DNA of 64,000 nt. Source: Gaeumannomyces sp. JS-464 (lineage: Eukaryota; Ascomycota; Sordariomycetes; Magnaporthales; Magnaporthaceae). Shown here piece after piece: positions 1-10,363 of the stretch (the first letter of the stretch is position 1; every line of letters starts with the position of its first letter). Where the stretch lies: assembly GCA_002197995.1 (NCBI GenBank), contig NGZR01000006.1, forward strand, positions 186,001 through 250,000. Reading direction: 5' to 3'. Position numbers and translations under genes: made by a program. The notes under the pieces were generated by a model. The model had not been told where the DNA came from. It searched no databases and saw nothing but the letters and a program-made list of their open reading frames with translations.

Positions 1-546
1 CACCATGCGCAGGCGTCTCCGCCGCCTCGACTGCGCGGCCGCCACCGCCCCCATCGGCGGGAGGGGCCGCTGCATGGGGATCCATTCCGCGCTGTTGCTG
101 TACCCGCCGCCACCCATGCCCGGGCTGGCCCCACCTCCGCCGCCGTAGGGGCTCAGGTATGTAGGGCTGGCCTGCCGCGGCGATGTCGCGTCGCCGGTGG
201 TGCCGCCGAGCAGCTGCTGCTTCTGGGCAGGGTCGAGGGCCGCGAACGAGCTCTGGCTGTACGCGGGCGAGGTCGGCATCGACGCCAGGTACGGCGGCGG
301 CGGGCCCGACGGCGCAGATGCGGATGCGGATGATGCCAGCGGCCTGGGCGGGTCGTCTCTGCTGAAGGCGGGCGAGAGCGGCGAGGGCAGCGGGCTGGGG
401 CCCGTGTAGAGGCTCTGCAGCGACTGCTGGCGGCGGTGGTTGTGGCGCTGCTCGCGGTACTCGGCCTCGGCCAGGGACACGTTTAGCCGCGGCAGCCCCG
501 CGGCCTTTTCGTCACCGGTCCGGGGCTGCATGTCGCCGGACGGCAT
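1..546 (-). CDS. Proline/serine-rich protein of unknown function, N-terminal part (runs off the left edge)
   Basis: An open frame of exactly 182 codons runs on the minus strand from an ATG at 546-544 to the window edge with no stop. I do not recognise the family. The first 30 residues are mixed and charged. They are followed by a long low-complexity stretch rich in Ser, Pro, Ala and Gly with repeated SP and PP motifs, a Gly run (about residues 137-150), and a basic cluster of consecutive Arg close to the edge. Such a tail-like N-terminus before a basic patch is common in fungal cytoplasmic or membrane-anchored regulators, but no domain is visible here. GC-rich third positions and the lack of stops over 546 nt support coding. 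An intron or frame break near the Arg cluster cannot be excluded. The start is the first ATG in the frame. Confidence 0.5.
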   Translation of the reverse strand, partial: MPSGDMQPRTGDEKAAGLPRLNVSLAEAEYREQRHNHRRQQSLQSLYTGPSPLPSPLSPAFSRDDPPRPLASSASASAPSGPPPPYLASMPTSPAYSQSSFAALDPAQKQQLLGGTTGDATSPRQASPTYLSPYGGGGGASPGMGGGGYSNSAEWIPMQRPLPPMGAVAAAQSRRRRRLRMV

Positions 547-2122
547 TGTGGCCTGCTGATTGAGCGCAAGTGTGCCGCCTGGCCGCGATGGCGCGGCTTG
601 GCGTGCGGAAGGAGACTTGGCGGGCTTTTTTTTTTGCGTGGGTTGTTTGGAAATGTAAAAGGCCAGCCAGAGTGAGATCTCTGGAGCACCAGTGGGTGGT
701 GGACGGGAAAGTACAGTAAGGCTGTATGGATTAACTCAAGGTAGGATTAAGTGCGTAGGGAGAATAGAATGTATGTTATTGATCATTAAAGGAAATGCGA
801 AGAAGAGAAAGCAGGCAAAAGAGATAGTAAGCAGCCGGTCAATCTTGAACCGGGTGCATCTACTGCGTAGAAGCCACAAGTTGGGGGAAATGCGCCTTGC
901 CCCCGAGAAACAGAGGCACTGGAAGGGCTGGCATTAAAACCGAGAGCTGAAAGATGCCCGCCCTTCTCAGCTGAGAGCGGCTGGGTTACGCCCGCATGGA
1001 AGCAGGGCCCCCTAGGAAGGATCTCATTAAGCGCGACCCTTGGACCCTTTTCTTCGATTCGATAGTCTAGTATTCCTTCCGAATAGAGATTGGGCAGGAT
1101 CGCCAGCCTAACCCGGGCGTGTCGGCCGAAACTCGCCGGTCGGCCTCTGATCCCTCTCCCTCGACGCGCCCTGCGTTTGCGTGGCCGCCCCATGGCATGC
1201 TGGAGGCACTCGGTAGCGCGTTTGAGGGGGGGGGGGGGGGGGGGGGGGGGGGGCGAAACGGGCCAATGTGGTTGGGGGCTGTGTTCGCGCATGTCCCTGA
1301 GCGCGGTGTCTCTTTCTAGCCTTGCTTTTTATTTTTATTTTTATTCTGCGTATCTTTGAAACCAGGGGCTTGTGGTACACACCGGCGTCCAAAAAGAAAT
1401 AAACGACAGAAAATCACAGAGATGTGGGTGACAAAATGTAGGAAAGGCGGAAAAGAAAATGAGCGGACCAGTAACAAGGGTGGTAATGGACGCCACCAGT
1501 TGGGACATGCTGGCGGCCGCTTTGGCGTGAGGCTAAAAGTCGTCACCGGTGTCACAGCCGCGAGATTTGCGGCGGAGGGGACAAAAGTCCGCACCACGGG
1601 GCGCAGCCGAAAATAGCAAAAACATACAACCCGAGCAGGGCTTCCTCAAATGGACGATTTTCCATCCAAGAACGGACGCCTTTACTCCTGCGCTTCAACC
1701 ACCGTTCGAAGGACGTATCTGACGTTTCGAGCCCCTGGATCGGCGTGAGTTACCGTTTTTAAAATCCAACCAATACAATAAGCGCGTGTGGCAGCCTGCG
1801 CCGCTGCCGGTTGCGGCAGCTGGGGCTACTTCAATGACCAGCGCGGCATCAACCCAAACAACAGCTGGCTAGGCGCCAGTTCGCCGGGCCAGACAAGCCG
1901 GTGCCGTGGGCGGTCTGCCGCTGGGGCCTCTGCGACTCCTACGCCGCCCTGCTGGATGAGGCCGGATAGCAGTTTGTCATTCGGACCCCTTGAATCGTCC
2001 AGAAGGTGATGGCTTCTTTGGCCGAGGCTTCTGAGAAGGGGACTACAGATTACCCAAGATCATGTTGCAACACCATCCACATCTGCCGGGACGAGAATTG
2101 CGCAGTTCGCTAAAGCCCAAAC
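547..2122. other. Intergenic region with a 28-G homopolymer
   Basis: Divergent spacer between the left-edge gene (-) and the HET gene (+). Short frames here have no coding character. It holds an uninterrupted run of 28 G (1226-1253), an A/T-rich stretch around 1320-1450, and the presumed promoters of both neighbours. No RNA gene was recognised. Confidence 0.6.
1226..1253 (+). repeat. Poly-G homopolymer, 28 bases
   Basis: Twenty-eight consecutive G in intergenic DNA. Runs of this length slip during replication and can form stacked G-quadruplexes; the exact length in an assembly is unreliable. Two similar poly-C runs lie elsewhere in the window (25166-25192 and 34087-34108), also in spacers. 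Confidence 0.95.
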
Positions 2123-4517
2123 ATGGCCTCCCCAGCCGCGGCCGAGCCCGGCACCCCGCGTTTCTGCAGCACGTGTAGTTCCCTGCCCTTCACATCTCTC
2201 TTCACGACCGCGGGCCCGTCGCAGGTCGAGCACGGCACGCTCGAGGACATGCTGTCTCGGGACCATTGCGCATTCTGCAGACTGGCCAAGCATGCCCTCG
2301 AGACGCATTATGGCGGCGACCACCTGCGGGCGCAGCTGAGCACGCCGCGGGAACCACCATTCGCCGTCGCTCTCGTGCAGACGCCGGTGGACCTAAACTT
2401 CTTCGGCAGCGTCGCCGAGTTTGGGAGCGTCGGGAAGCGCGGAGCGTTTTACGTCGAGCTGCAGGGCCTGCAGGCTCTGGTTGAGAGGAGGATCAGGGAA
2501 GCGGGGCAGCAGGACAGGCGGCGCAGGGCGCCCAAGCTGCAGCTCCTGCGCGACGAGGGCGAAACCGGCGCGTCGAGGAGGGCGTGCGCCCTGTTTGGCC
2601 GCAGGGTGGAGCAGGACGCCATCGACTGGTCGTGCATCGCTCGCTGGGTGAGCTCCTGCGAGGACAGGCATGCCATATCGAGACCGGTTTCTGGGACGGG
2701 CGATGTGGGGGAGCAACCGAGCGTCGTCGCCCAGGTCGGTGGGCTGCAGCTGCTCGCAATCGACGTCGAGCTGCTCTGCGTGCTGCCTCTCCCGCCGGGC
2801 GCAAGGTACATCGCGCTCAGCTACATGTGGGGCAAAGACCAGAAGGTCAAGCTGAGGACTGCGAATGCCGACACCATGGCGACGCCGGGTTACCTGGACA
2901 CGCCCGATGGGAGGCCGTCGTTGACTATCGTCCACGCGATCCAGGCCTCGAAACGGCTGGGATGCCGCTACCTCTGGGTCGACGCCCTCTGCATCAAGCA
3001 GGACGACGAGGCCAACATCGTCTTCAACACGGGCAAGATGGACCAGGTGTACGCCGACGCCTGGATCACCATCGTGGCCGTGGCCGGGCTTGACGCGGAC
3101 GCGGGCCTCCCCGGAGTCGCCCCTGAGGTGCCCCGCGACCGGCGGCAGATGCGAGTCGAAGTCGGCGACGGCGTGATCCTCGCCAACATGCTGGATCCGG
3201 ACAGCGAGGCGATCAACCGGACGAGGTGGAACACGCGCGGCTGGACGTACCAGGAGCGTCTCCTGTCGACTCGCATGCTGGTATTCACCGAGGACCAGGT
3301 GCACTACAAGTGCCACGGCGGCTGCAACTGGCGCGAGGAGATGCACATGGACGAGGACGGGTCGGCGGTGCTCGTGCCCTTTGACTCCAGGTACCAGCTG
3401 GACTTTGAGGAGGCCGACGTCTTTGAGGTCTACGCGTCCGCCGTCGCTGAGTACACGAAACGCGCGTTCACCAACCAGAGCGACAGAATCCGTGGCTTCC
3501 AGGGGGCTCTGAACCGACTCGAGGCGCCCTTCAGAGGCCCCTCCTACCAGGGGATCCCCGCCTCCACCTTTGTCGACGGCTTGCTATGGACTCCGCAGGC
3601 AGACGGCGGTGCGCGCCACCGGATCCCTCAGTTCCCGAGCTGGTCTTGGGCGGGCTGGAGCGGCCCCGTGGCGTACGCTAACGGCGTGCCGGGGCTCGCG
3701 AACCTTTGCGAGACCACGGCAAGCCAGGCCGTCATTGAGACATTAGAGGGAGTGTGTCTGAGCCGCGTGGTCGACTGTCCGTCCTGGCTGCCAGAGATAG
3801 AAGCCACCGCTGAGGGTGGAGCCAGGAGGGACTCGTGGAAGCGAGTCTTTGACGAGGAACTGCTTCGCATCCATTACGCTCTCGAGGACGGCGGCCGTCC
3901 GCCCCTATACCTCTATCCCCGCCCGCTCGGCGCCTTTGACAAGCAACTCGTCCGACAGCTTGAAGGACGACAAAGCGGCGGTGCTGAGAATCAAGGCCAA
4001 GACCGCAGTCTTTCGCCTGACAAAGGAGCACACAAACCTCCTCGACTCGTCCAGCTCCACATGCGAGTCCGGTGTGCATGAAATCTGCCACATTGGCATC
4101 CTCGACGCCCGCGGCTGCGTTGCGGGGACCGTGTTTGCGCACGCCGACCTCGTGCCCGAGCTGGACGGCCAGGACCACAGATTCGTCGCCGTCGCCCGCT
4201 CCGTCGGCGAGCGGACCGACTACGATCCGTCCTGGGACCCCGACGCGCGCTGCTTCCGGCTGTGGACTCACCCGGACAGCGGCCGCGGCGAGCACGAGGC
4301 CGAATACCTTAGGTTCGACCACGCCGGCGGGCCGATACGCTGGCGGACGTGGTGCGACATGGACCACTTTAATCAGTTTGTGTTCTGGCCCTTCTTCGAC
4401 GTCCTCCTGCTCTCGGAGCCCGGGAGAGACGGGACGGTGCAGAGGCTGGGAATCGGCAAGATCCACGTTGACGCTTTCCTGCCTGTATCCACTGAGGAAT
4501 CTCTGCTGCTTAGGTAG
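2123..4517 (+). CDS. HET-domain (heterokaryon incompatibility) protein, one frame break near the 3' end
   Basis: Fungal HET proteins act in non-self recognition and trigger cell death when incompatible hyphae fuse; most members have no assigned partner. The ATG at 2123 has a good AAC-ATGG context. An N-terminal Cys-rich segment (CSTC, CAFC) is followed by the HET signature: ALSYMWG at about residue 230, then LWVDALCIKQDD, the MDQVYADA block, and the RGWTYQERLLSTRMLVF block near residue 375. The C-terminal part (WSWAGW onward) is typical of long HET proteins. The first frame stops at 4081. However, from about 3960 the family-like reading moves to another frame and continues through DDKAAVLRIKAK to YR-type C-terminal residues, stopping at 4515-4517. 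The change equals one extra or two missing bases between about 3880 and 3985, with no usable intron there. I annotate one gene of about 797-799 residues. An assembly error is likelier than pseudogenisation given similar breaks in other genes. Confidence 0.85.
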
Positions 4518-4781
4518 CTAGGCGCACATCTGACGGGCTGTGTTAGAACACCGTGGGAACAGCGGCGTCTCTCAAAGATGCTAAAGTTCCGACTGCATCG
4601 AACTAGGACCGAGAGGCCCGGAGGTATCTATATCTAAAACAATTTGTCGTCGTCTCTCCCAACTCATACGAAAAAGCAAAGATCATTGCCGGCGCCGGAG
4701 ACCCTTACTTACCCTAGACGGCAACGGGCACAGCGCTCTCGGTGCCGTGGCTCCTCTCCTCGGGCTTGTCGCGCCTGCGCG

Positions 4782-5397
4782 CACCCCTACCGCCTGCGCC
4801 ATCGCGGGGGCGAGGTCGACGTGGAGGAAGGGCCTGTCGACGGCAAGGACCGCGCGAATTCCGCGTCTGAGCTGCGGCTCACATGGCTGTTGGGTAGATG
4901 CTCTTTTCGTGTGTGTCCTGCGCCTCACTTCCAGATGCCCTGCAGAACCCGATACCGCCCCCCTTCCCCTCCGGCCTCTAGGTCCCCCGGCCCACGCTCG
5001 CCGCCGTGCCCCGCTCCCGACTGCCCTATCCCCAAGCAGCGTGGCGCTAGACGACAAGGCCGAAAGATGGTGGGACCCACGAGTGGCAGGGCTCGACGCC
5101 GAGGTACCGCCGGTCGTTGGTGCCACGTCGAAGATTGGCAGCCACGGGACGAGTCCTGGGAATGCTCGGCACTCCCAGGGAGCCCAAAGCCGACGACGGT
5201 CGGCGCTCGGCGAGCCCAGCGGCTGCGGACGCCGGCGAGACGGCCACTCAACGGTGGCGGGGGCTGCCCAGCGGTGCAGTCGCGTCGATCTGATTCACGG
5301 TGCTCATGTCAAGGACCACGGCCCGGAGCAGCGGTAGAAGGTTCTCGTCCTCTTCGCCAGGGGCTCTTTTCTTTCGCGTACATTCGTTCCATTGAAG
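4782..5397 (-). pseudogene. Relic of the C-terminus (STAS domain) of a sulfate permease
   Basis: Reading the minus strand from 5397 to 4782 recovers, in order, pieces typical of the cytoplasmic end of fungal SUL1/CYS-14 type sulfate permeases. First comes a WNE..TRKKRAP linker, then LLRAVVLDMSTVNQIDAT (STAS core, about 5282-5345). RSRWARRAPTVVGFG follows (about 5165-5235), then WLPIFDVAP and finally AVDRPFLHVDLAPAMAQA (about 4785-4850). The pieces lie in different frames, with a stop after the first, and the loop between the first two is shortened. Upstream of 5397 the sequence is AT-richer and non-coding: there is no trace of the 10-12 membrane segments of the transporter. This is therefore a 5'-truncated, degenerate fragment, not just a gene with one sequencing indel. 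The family assignment rests on remembered motif order and was not searched. Confidence 0.6.
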
Positions 5398-6171
5398 GTC
5401 CTAGCAACAATATGAAATTGCGGGAGTGCAACATTGCCAGCCCTTTCCAACGAGAGTGGTCGCCACCCCAAGAGTTTGGAGTTGAATCAATATCATGTTT
5501 GTAAAGCGCTGCCTAAACTGAGAAGACCAATGCCTTACTTGGGAAGGTACCTACCTGTGCGTGAGCATGTTTACGCGATGTTACGGCGGTGCTGACGCGC
5601 CAGTTATCGCATTCGATTTCGATTGCTTTCTTCATTTGGATAGCAATGACAGCGGGGAACTGGGCTGTAGTCTTTTTTTTTTTTTTTTCCTCTGCGGCTC
5701 GACCCCGGTGATCCCTCGGCTAGGTATCCGAGTCCTTGGCACTTGTGTAAAGCCTTGACACCATCCCGCCTCTTTTCCTCGATATGACCTCAGCATCACC
5801 AGCAAGGCGATAATCACGCACGTCAGCAAGAAGCACCACCTAGAGCTGCGGCCCATGACTGCGAGCCAAGGGACGAAACCTATGTCGATGGCCAGGTTGT
5901 TCCCCTTCCGGCGAGCCAAAAGCCGAGTTCAAAATGGGACAGAAACAGAAAGTGGTGGTATCGACACAGAGGCTGTGGTTAGTGGAATATGTGCATGAAT
6001 TCGGAACTGCAAAGAGTGGATCGGGTTCATTATAAAAGCAACGGAATGCCCTCGAATACTCAACCCTGACATGCTCTCCAGCCAGCAAGCCAGCCTGCAG
6101 AGAAAGCAGCACACATCTAGCAAGAAAAAAATCTTCATTTTCTGCCCTTGTTCTTCAAGCAAGCTTCCAAA
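5398..6171. other. Intergenic region upstream of the secreted-protein gene
   Basis: AT-richer spacer with a T run near 5674-5687, an AGGTACCTACCT motif at 5545-5556 and a TATA-like element at 6031-6037. No credible coding frame. Confidence 0.6.
6031..6037 (+). promoter_or_regulatory. TATA-box candidate for the small secreted protein gene
   Basis: TATAAAA lies 135 nt before the ATG at 6172. A pyrimidine/purine-rich leader follows, a usual arrangement for strongly expressed fungal genes for secreted proteins. Assigned from motif and spacing only. Confidence 0.5.
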
Positions 6172-6988
6172 ATGCTCTTCTCCCAGGTCGCCACCGTGCT
6201 CGCCTTCGCCGCCGGCCTCGCCTCGGCTGTGGACATCCGGCTTCACAGCACGAACAACTGCAACGGTGGCACCTTGCTTATCTGCAACACCCTGCCCGAG
6301 GGCAACTGCTGCAGCAGCAGCAGGGTGATACGCAGCATCTTTTTCGGAAAAGGCCGTACCGCCTCGCTTTTCGGCTACGCCGGCACCGGCTGCAGCAACC
6401 AGGTCGTCCGGATCGACTCGCGGACCACAGAGAGCGTCTGCATGCGCCGTGCCGACGGCGGAGAGTTCAGGTCGGGCCGCTGGAGGGCCCTCTCGCGGGC
6501 CAGGCGCGGCTTGGGCGCGCGCGAGGCCGAGACCTGCGCGGCCGGCCAGGGGCCTGACGTCCAGGGCAAGTGTGAGAAGCCGGTCAGGCCTGACATGCTC
6601 GAGATGGCCGACGGGTCCAAGTACAACCTGGCGGGTCTGGACGATGTCAAGTACGAACAATTGGTACGTTTGACCCATTGCTAAATATGTAAAAAAAAAA
6701 GGTACCTACCTTTCTGGGAAATATTACATCAGCTAACCAAAGCCTCGGGTTGTTTTAGTATGGAATCTTTAATATCTCCTCTCCCGCCCTATTTGTTATA
6801 TCGATCTTTATCATTTTTCTCTTACAAACATAAATATGTTGAATTTCCCTATCCGCGTCACAAAGATTTTGTTGCTGACAAAACTTACCTTGATTTCTAG
6901 CCTTGACGTCGCTTTCAACGAGACCCTCTCGACCTCCGAGGCGGTCCCCGAGGAGTTCAAGTCGCTTCGCATCACTGCTGCCCAGTAA
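6172..6988 (+). CDS. Small cysteine-rich secreted protein, two exons
   Basis: The ATG at 6172 opens a clear signal peptide (MLFSQVATVLAFAAGLASA, predicted cleavage just before VDIRLHS). A mature domain follows with Cys in CNGG, LICN, GNCC, TGCSN and SVCM contexts (residues about 28-90). It resembles a family of small secreted fungal proteins of unknown function that begin with a D(I/V)RLHS-like strand; no enzyme motif is visible. The second part is basic and Arg/Gly-rich. The intron ends at the AG at 6899-6900. Only a donor at 6651 (or 6621) joins in frame to an exon encoding LDVAFNETLSTSEAVPEEF and ending at the TAA at 6986-6988. The better-looking donor GTACGT at 6664 would give an immediate stop. 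The product with the 6651 donor is about 188 residues. It could be an effector-like or cell-surface protein. Confidence 0.65.
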
Positions 6989-7877
6989 CGTCACCAACTG
7001 TGCCGCGAACGTTTGGCTCATGGGAAAGAGAGGCAGGCCGGCGGGGTTTGAGCGGTTCCATGTTAGGTGCATTTTAGGTGCATTTTATATTGGTTTCATT
7101 TCGTGCCAGCGGTGTGGGCAGGGGCAGCCAGGCACTTCCGGCTGGCTCCTTACATTGTTTCAAGAGCTCACCCGCGGATTGATGCTCGCGCCAAGGTGGA
7201 CTCAGTTTCAACGGCGTCGGTCCTCCTATGCTGGTCCAGCGTGGCATCTGCTTTGCTGGGCCAGTGGCCAGAGTTGATTTTTCCCGCTTAGGTACCTAGC
7301 TGAAGTTAGTACTCGAAAAGAATTGAACCTTTGGGATTCAAGACGTCACTTTTCAGGCACGATGACCTTGTCGACTTGAATTTATAGCTGTTTACAACAG
7401 GTTGCGGCCCACGGTCACGTGGGCCGGAAGGAGCCTCATATTGAGTGCAACCCACGCACCTCTGAGTTGTCGAGATTCCAGCGAACGCATGGAAAACAAC
7501 CAAAACCCGAGCGTCTATCCTTAATACACGATACACGAGGTATACGTCCCTATTTACTACTTCTCGCTAACTTTCTTATCAAGGGCGCGAGATTTCTAAA
7601 CAAGGCCATTATAACAACAGTTGCCGAGACCCGCCGGTGCAGGCCGTTTATCGGCGGGGTTCCCACCACGGGAGCTGCATGCCCGCGGCCGACGATCCCG
7701 GCTACTGCGGGTCCTGCCCGGTTTGCCATCGCCAACGGAAGCACCAGCTGGCACAGCTGGCACAACATGTAGGAGGGGGTTGGGACATCCTTCATGTCAA
7801 CCATCTGGTTGTCTCGCTTAGCTGCCCACCTCGAGACACCTCCTCCTTGGATAAATCAAGCAGAACCGGGCCCGGCA
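6989..7877. other. Intergenic region before the amidase
   Basis: No credible gene. It contains an AGGTACCTAGCTGAA motif at 7290-7304 that recurs exactly at 61595-61609. Two HGATAR-type sites on the minus strand (7576-7581 and 7648-7653) precede the amidase. Confidence 0.55.
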
Positions 7878-9753
7878 ATGGCTGGTCCACGCGGTATCTC
7901 GGCGTGCCGCGTGGCTGCCGCCGCCCACGCCGGCCTCCGGCTTCTCCTTCTAATATCCTCCTTGCCAGCCTGCACGCATGCCGTCGGGTCCTTCTCTCCC
8001 CAGCTGGGGCCCCAAGACCAGCTCGACGTGCGTGAGATCACCATCGAGGGCATCCACGACGCCCTCTCCACCGGCCGCGCCACCTGCCGCTCCGTCGTGT
8101 CGGCCTTCATATCCCGCGCCGAGGCCCTTAACCCGTCCATCAACGCCGTCCTGGCCTTGAGCCCGGACGCGCTCGAAGTTGCTGACGCCCTGGACGTCCG
8201 CCTCGCGTCCGGCAACGCCACCACCGCCACCGGGCAGCCGCAGCAGCCCCTGTTCTGCGTCCCCGTCCTGCTCAAGGACAACTTCGACGCCGCAAGCCTC
8301 GCCACGACGGCCGGCTGCCTCGCCCTGGCGGGGAATCGCCCCGCGGCGGGCGACGGGCCCGTCGTGCGGGCTCTGCGCGCGGCGGGCGCCGTGGTCCTCG
8401 GCAAGGCGGGCATGCACGAGCTCGCGCTCGAGGGCATCAGCGTCTCGTCCCTCGGCGGGCAGGTCGTCAACCCCTACGACCTGACCCGGACCCCGGGTGG
8501 CAGCTCGGGCGGGTCCGGCGCCGCCGTGGCCGCGAGCCTCGCCGTGCTGGCCACGGGCACCGACACAGTCAACAGCCTGCGCAGCCCCGCGAGCGCAAAC
8601 GGGCTCGTCAGCTTCCGCCCGACCAGGGGACTGATTTCCAGAGCGGGCGTCATCCCCGTCAGCTATACCCAGGACACGGTCGGCGCCATGGGCCGCACCG
8701 TGGCCGACGTCGCGGCCGCGTTGACGGTGATGGCGGGCGTGGGGTACGACCCGGCCGACAACGCGACCGCGCTCGCGCCGGGGGACGCGGCGGACGGCGG
8801 CAGGGACTACGTCGCCGAGTCTCTCAGGTGGAGACGGCGGCTCCGGGGGCTCCGCGTCGGCGTGCTCGAGGGCTTGTTCAACCGCACCGCCTCGGCCGAG
8901 ACCACGCCCGTCAACGACGCCGTGGCGCGCGTGCTGTCGCTTCTTGAATCTGCCGGCGTCGCCGTCGTCAACATCACCGACCCGCTCTACGACGCCCTCG
9001 ACATAGCCGCCCGCCTCGACGTCCAGCGCTTCGAGTACCGCGAGCAGCTCGACGGCTACCTCGCCGGCGCGACAGGCGCGGGCGTCCCTCGCAGCTTCCA
9101 CGAGCTCTACTACCCCAACAGCAGCAACACCGGCTCAGCAAGCAACAACAAAAATAATAACAACAACAGCAGCAGCAAAAGGACAAGGGGCAAAGACTTC
9201 CTCGTCCTCCCGCGCAGTACGAGTACATCGCCGCCGCCGCGTCCTCCTCCACCGCAGACCCAGCCTACTTTTCCCGGCGGCGCGGCATCGCCGATCTGAC
9301 GCGCTCGCTGCACGCCACCTTTGCGCGCCACGCCCTCGACGCCGTCGTCTACCCGGAGCAGAAGAACCTGGTCGTCTGGATCGGCTCCCCCAGCCAGGCG
9401 GGCCGCAACGGCATCCTGGCCGCCCTGACCGGCTTCCCCGTCGTCGCCGTCCCCGCCGGCTACTCGCCCCCGGCCGGCGACGAGGCGCCGGCGGGGCTGC
9501 CGATCGGCATCGAGATCCTGGGCCTCCCTGGTCCGAGGGCAAGCTGCTGGGCATCGCGCGCGGGCTCGCGGACCTGGCCGGCCCTGTGAGGCGCATGCCA
9601 CCCTTTGCCAACGCCAGCGTCGAGACGAGGGCGTACGCTGCCGTGCCTAATATAGTGCCCAATAGGGGGAATATACCAGCAGCCTACCCACTCGGCACCC
9701 TAGCCGAGGTTAACGTAATAATATGTGCTACGGTTGAGTGCATTTGGCTTTAA
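7878..9753 (+). CDS. Secreted amidase (amidase-signature family), two single-base frame breaks
   Basis: Amidase-signature enzymes hydrolyse amide bonds with a Ser-cisSer-Lys triad. The ATG at 7878 is preferred over 7794 because it starts a signal peptide (hydrophobic LRLLLLISSLPA, then CTHA). The catalytic Lys is in VLLKDNF (about residue 133), the Gly/Ser loop is TPGGSSGGSGAA (about 206-215) and the nucleophile Ser is in TVNSLRSPAS (about 233). Several N-x-S/T sites fit a secreted protein. The first frame stops at 9297-9299, but homology resumes one frame back at QYEYIAAAAS (9215), as if one base were missing from the CCC run at about 9209-9213. It runs through VVYPEQKNLVVWIGSPSQAGRNG to IEILGLP, where a second missing base at about 9528-9531 restores the usual WSEGKLLGIARG end and the TAA at 9751-9753. 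An Asn/Ser-rich insert (9115-9180) sits within the domain. Restored length is about 625 residues. Confidence 0.8.
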
Positions 9754-10363
9754 CATAAACCCTCGGCGCGTCATATAAACACAACATCTTGTTTGCGGTT
9801 TGCCACGATAAAATCATGTGGGACATTACTGTCTATGTTCACACCGACTTCGGTGATGCGCTTGCAAATACGTGGGCTAGGGCAACCGGGGCGCCGAAGA
9901 AAATACATGTTGATTCCCAGAGGCCTAAACGCCTGGATCTGCTGCGTCTGATTTGGAGATTTTCACTGTACGTGCATGCGAGCTTGGATGAACTCCTTTT
10001 CTGATTCCTATTCTAAGTTTGGTCTACCTAGGGGGCGAAATGTTATGAGATGATCTCCCGGCGGCCATGAAAGAAGCAGCTATGTCTGTAGATGTAGGTC
10101 CTAAGACCAGTAGCCGCAGCTGTCCGCCAAGTAGACCGAGCCCCTCTAGGAAACCTAAAGTCTCGAATCCCTTTCCTTGATTTTCCTTTGATCTTTCGTG
10201 GCCCCTTCAACATGTCCTGCTGTCTCTTGAAAAAAATCCTCCGTTCACTCGCCTCTCACAAGTCCGGCTCATGTATGTGCTCAGGGTGGTGGCCTGGCTG
10301 TGGATTCTCAACGAGAGAGCCCAGTTCGGTCGTCAGTTCCGAACCAGCCTCTCTGTCAACCAC
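9754..10363. other. Intergenic region between convergent amidase and helicase genes
   Basis: Contains the 3' untranslated regions of both genes. No coding frame, RNA gene or repeat stands out. Confidence 0.55.

Noticed and set aside
4644..5504. 286-codon plus-strand frame
   Set aside because: Arg/Pro/Ser-rich shadow frame antisense to the sulfate permease relic, with no family motifs.
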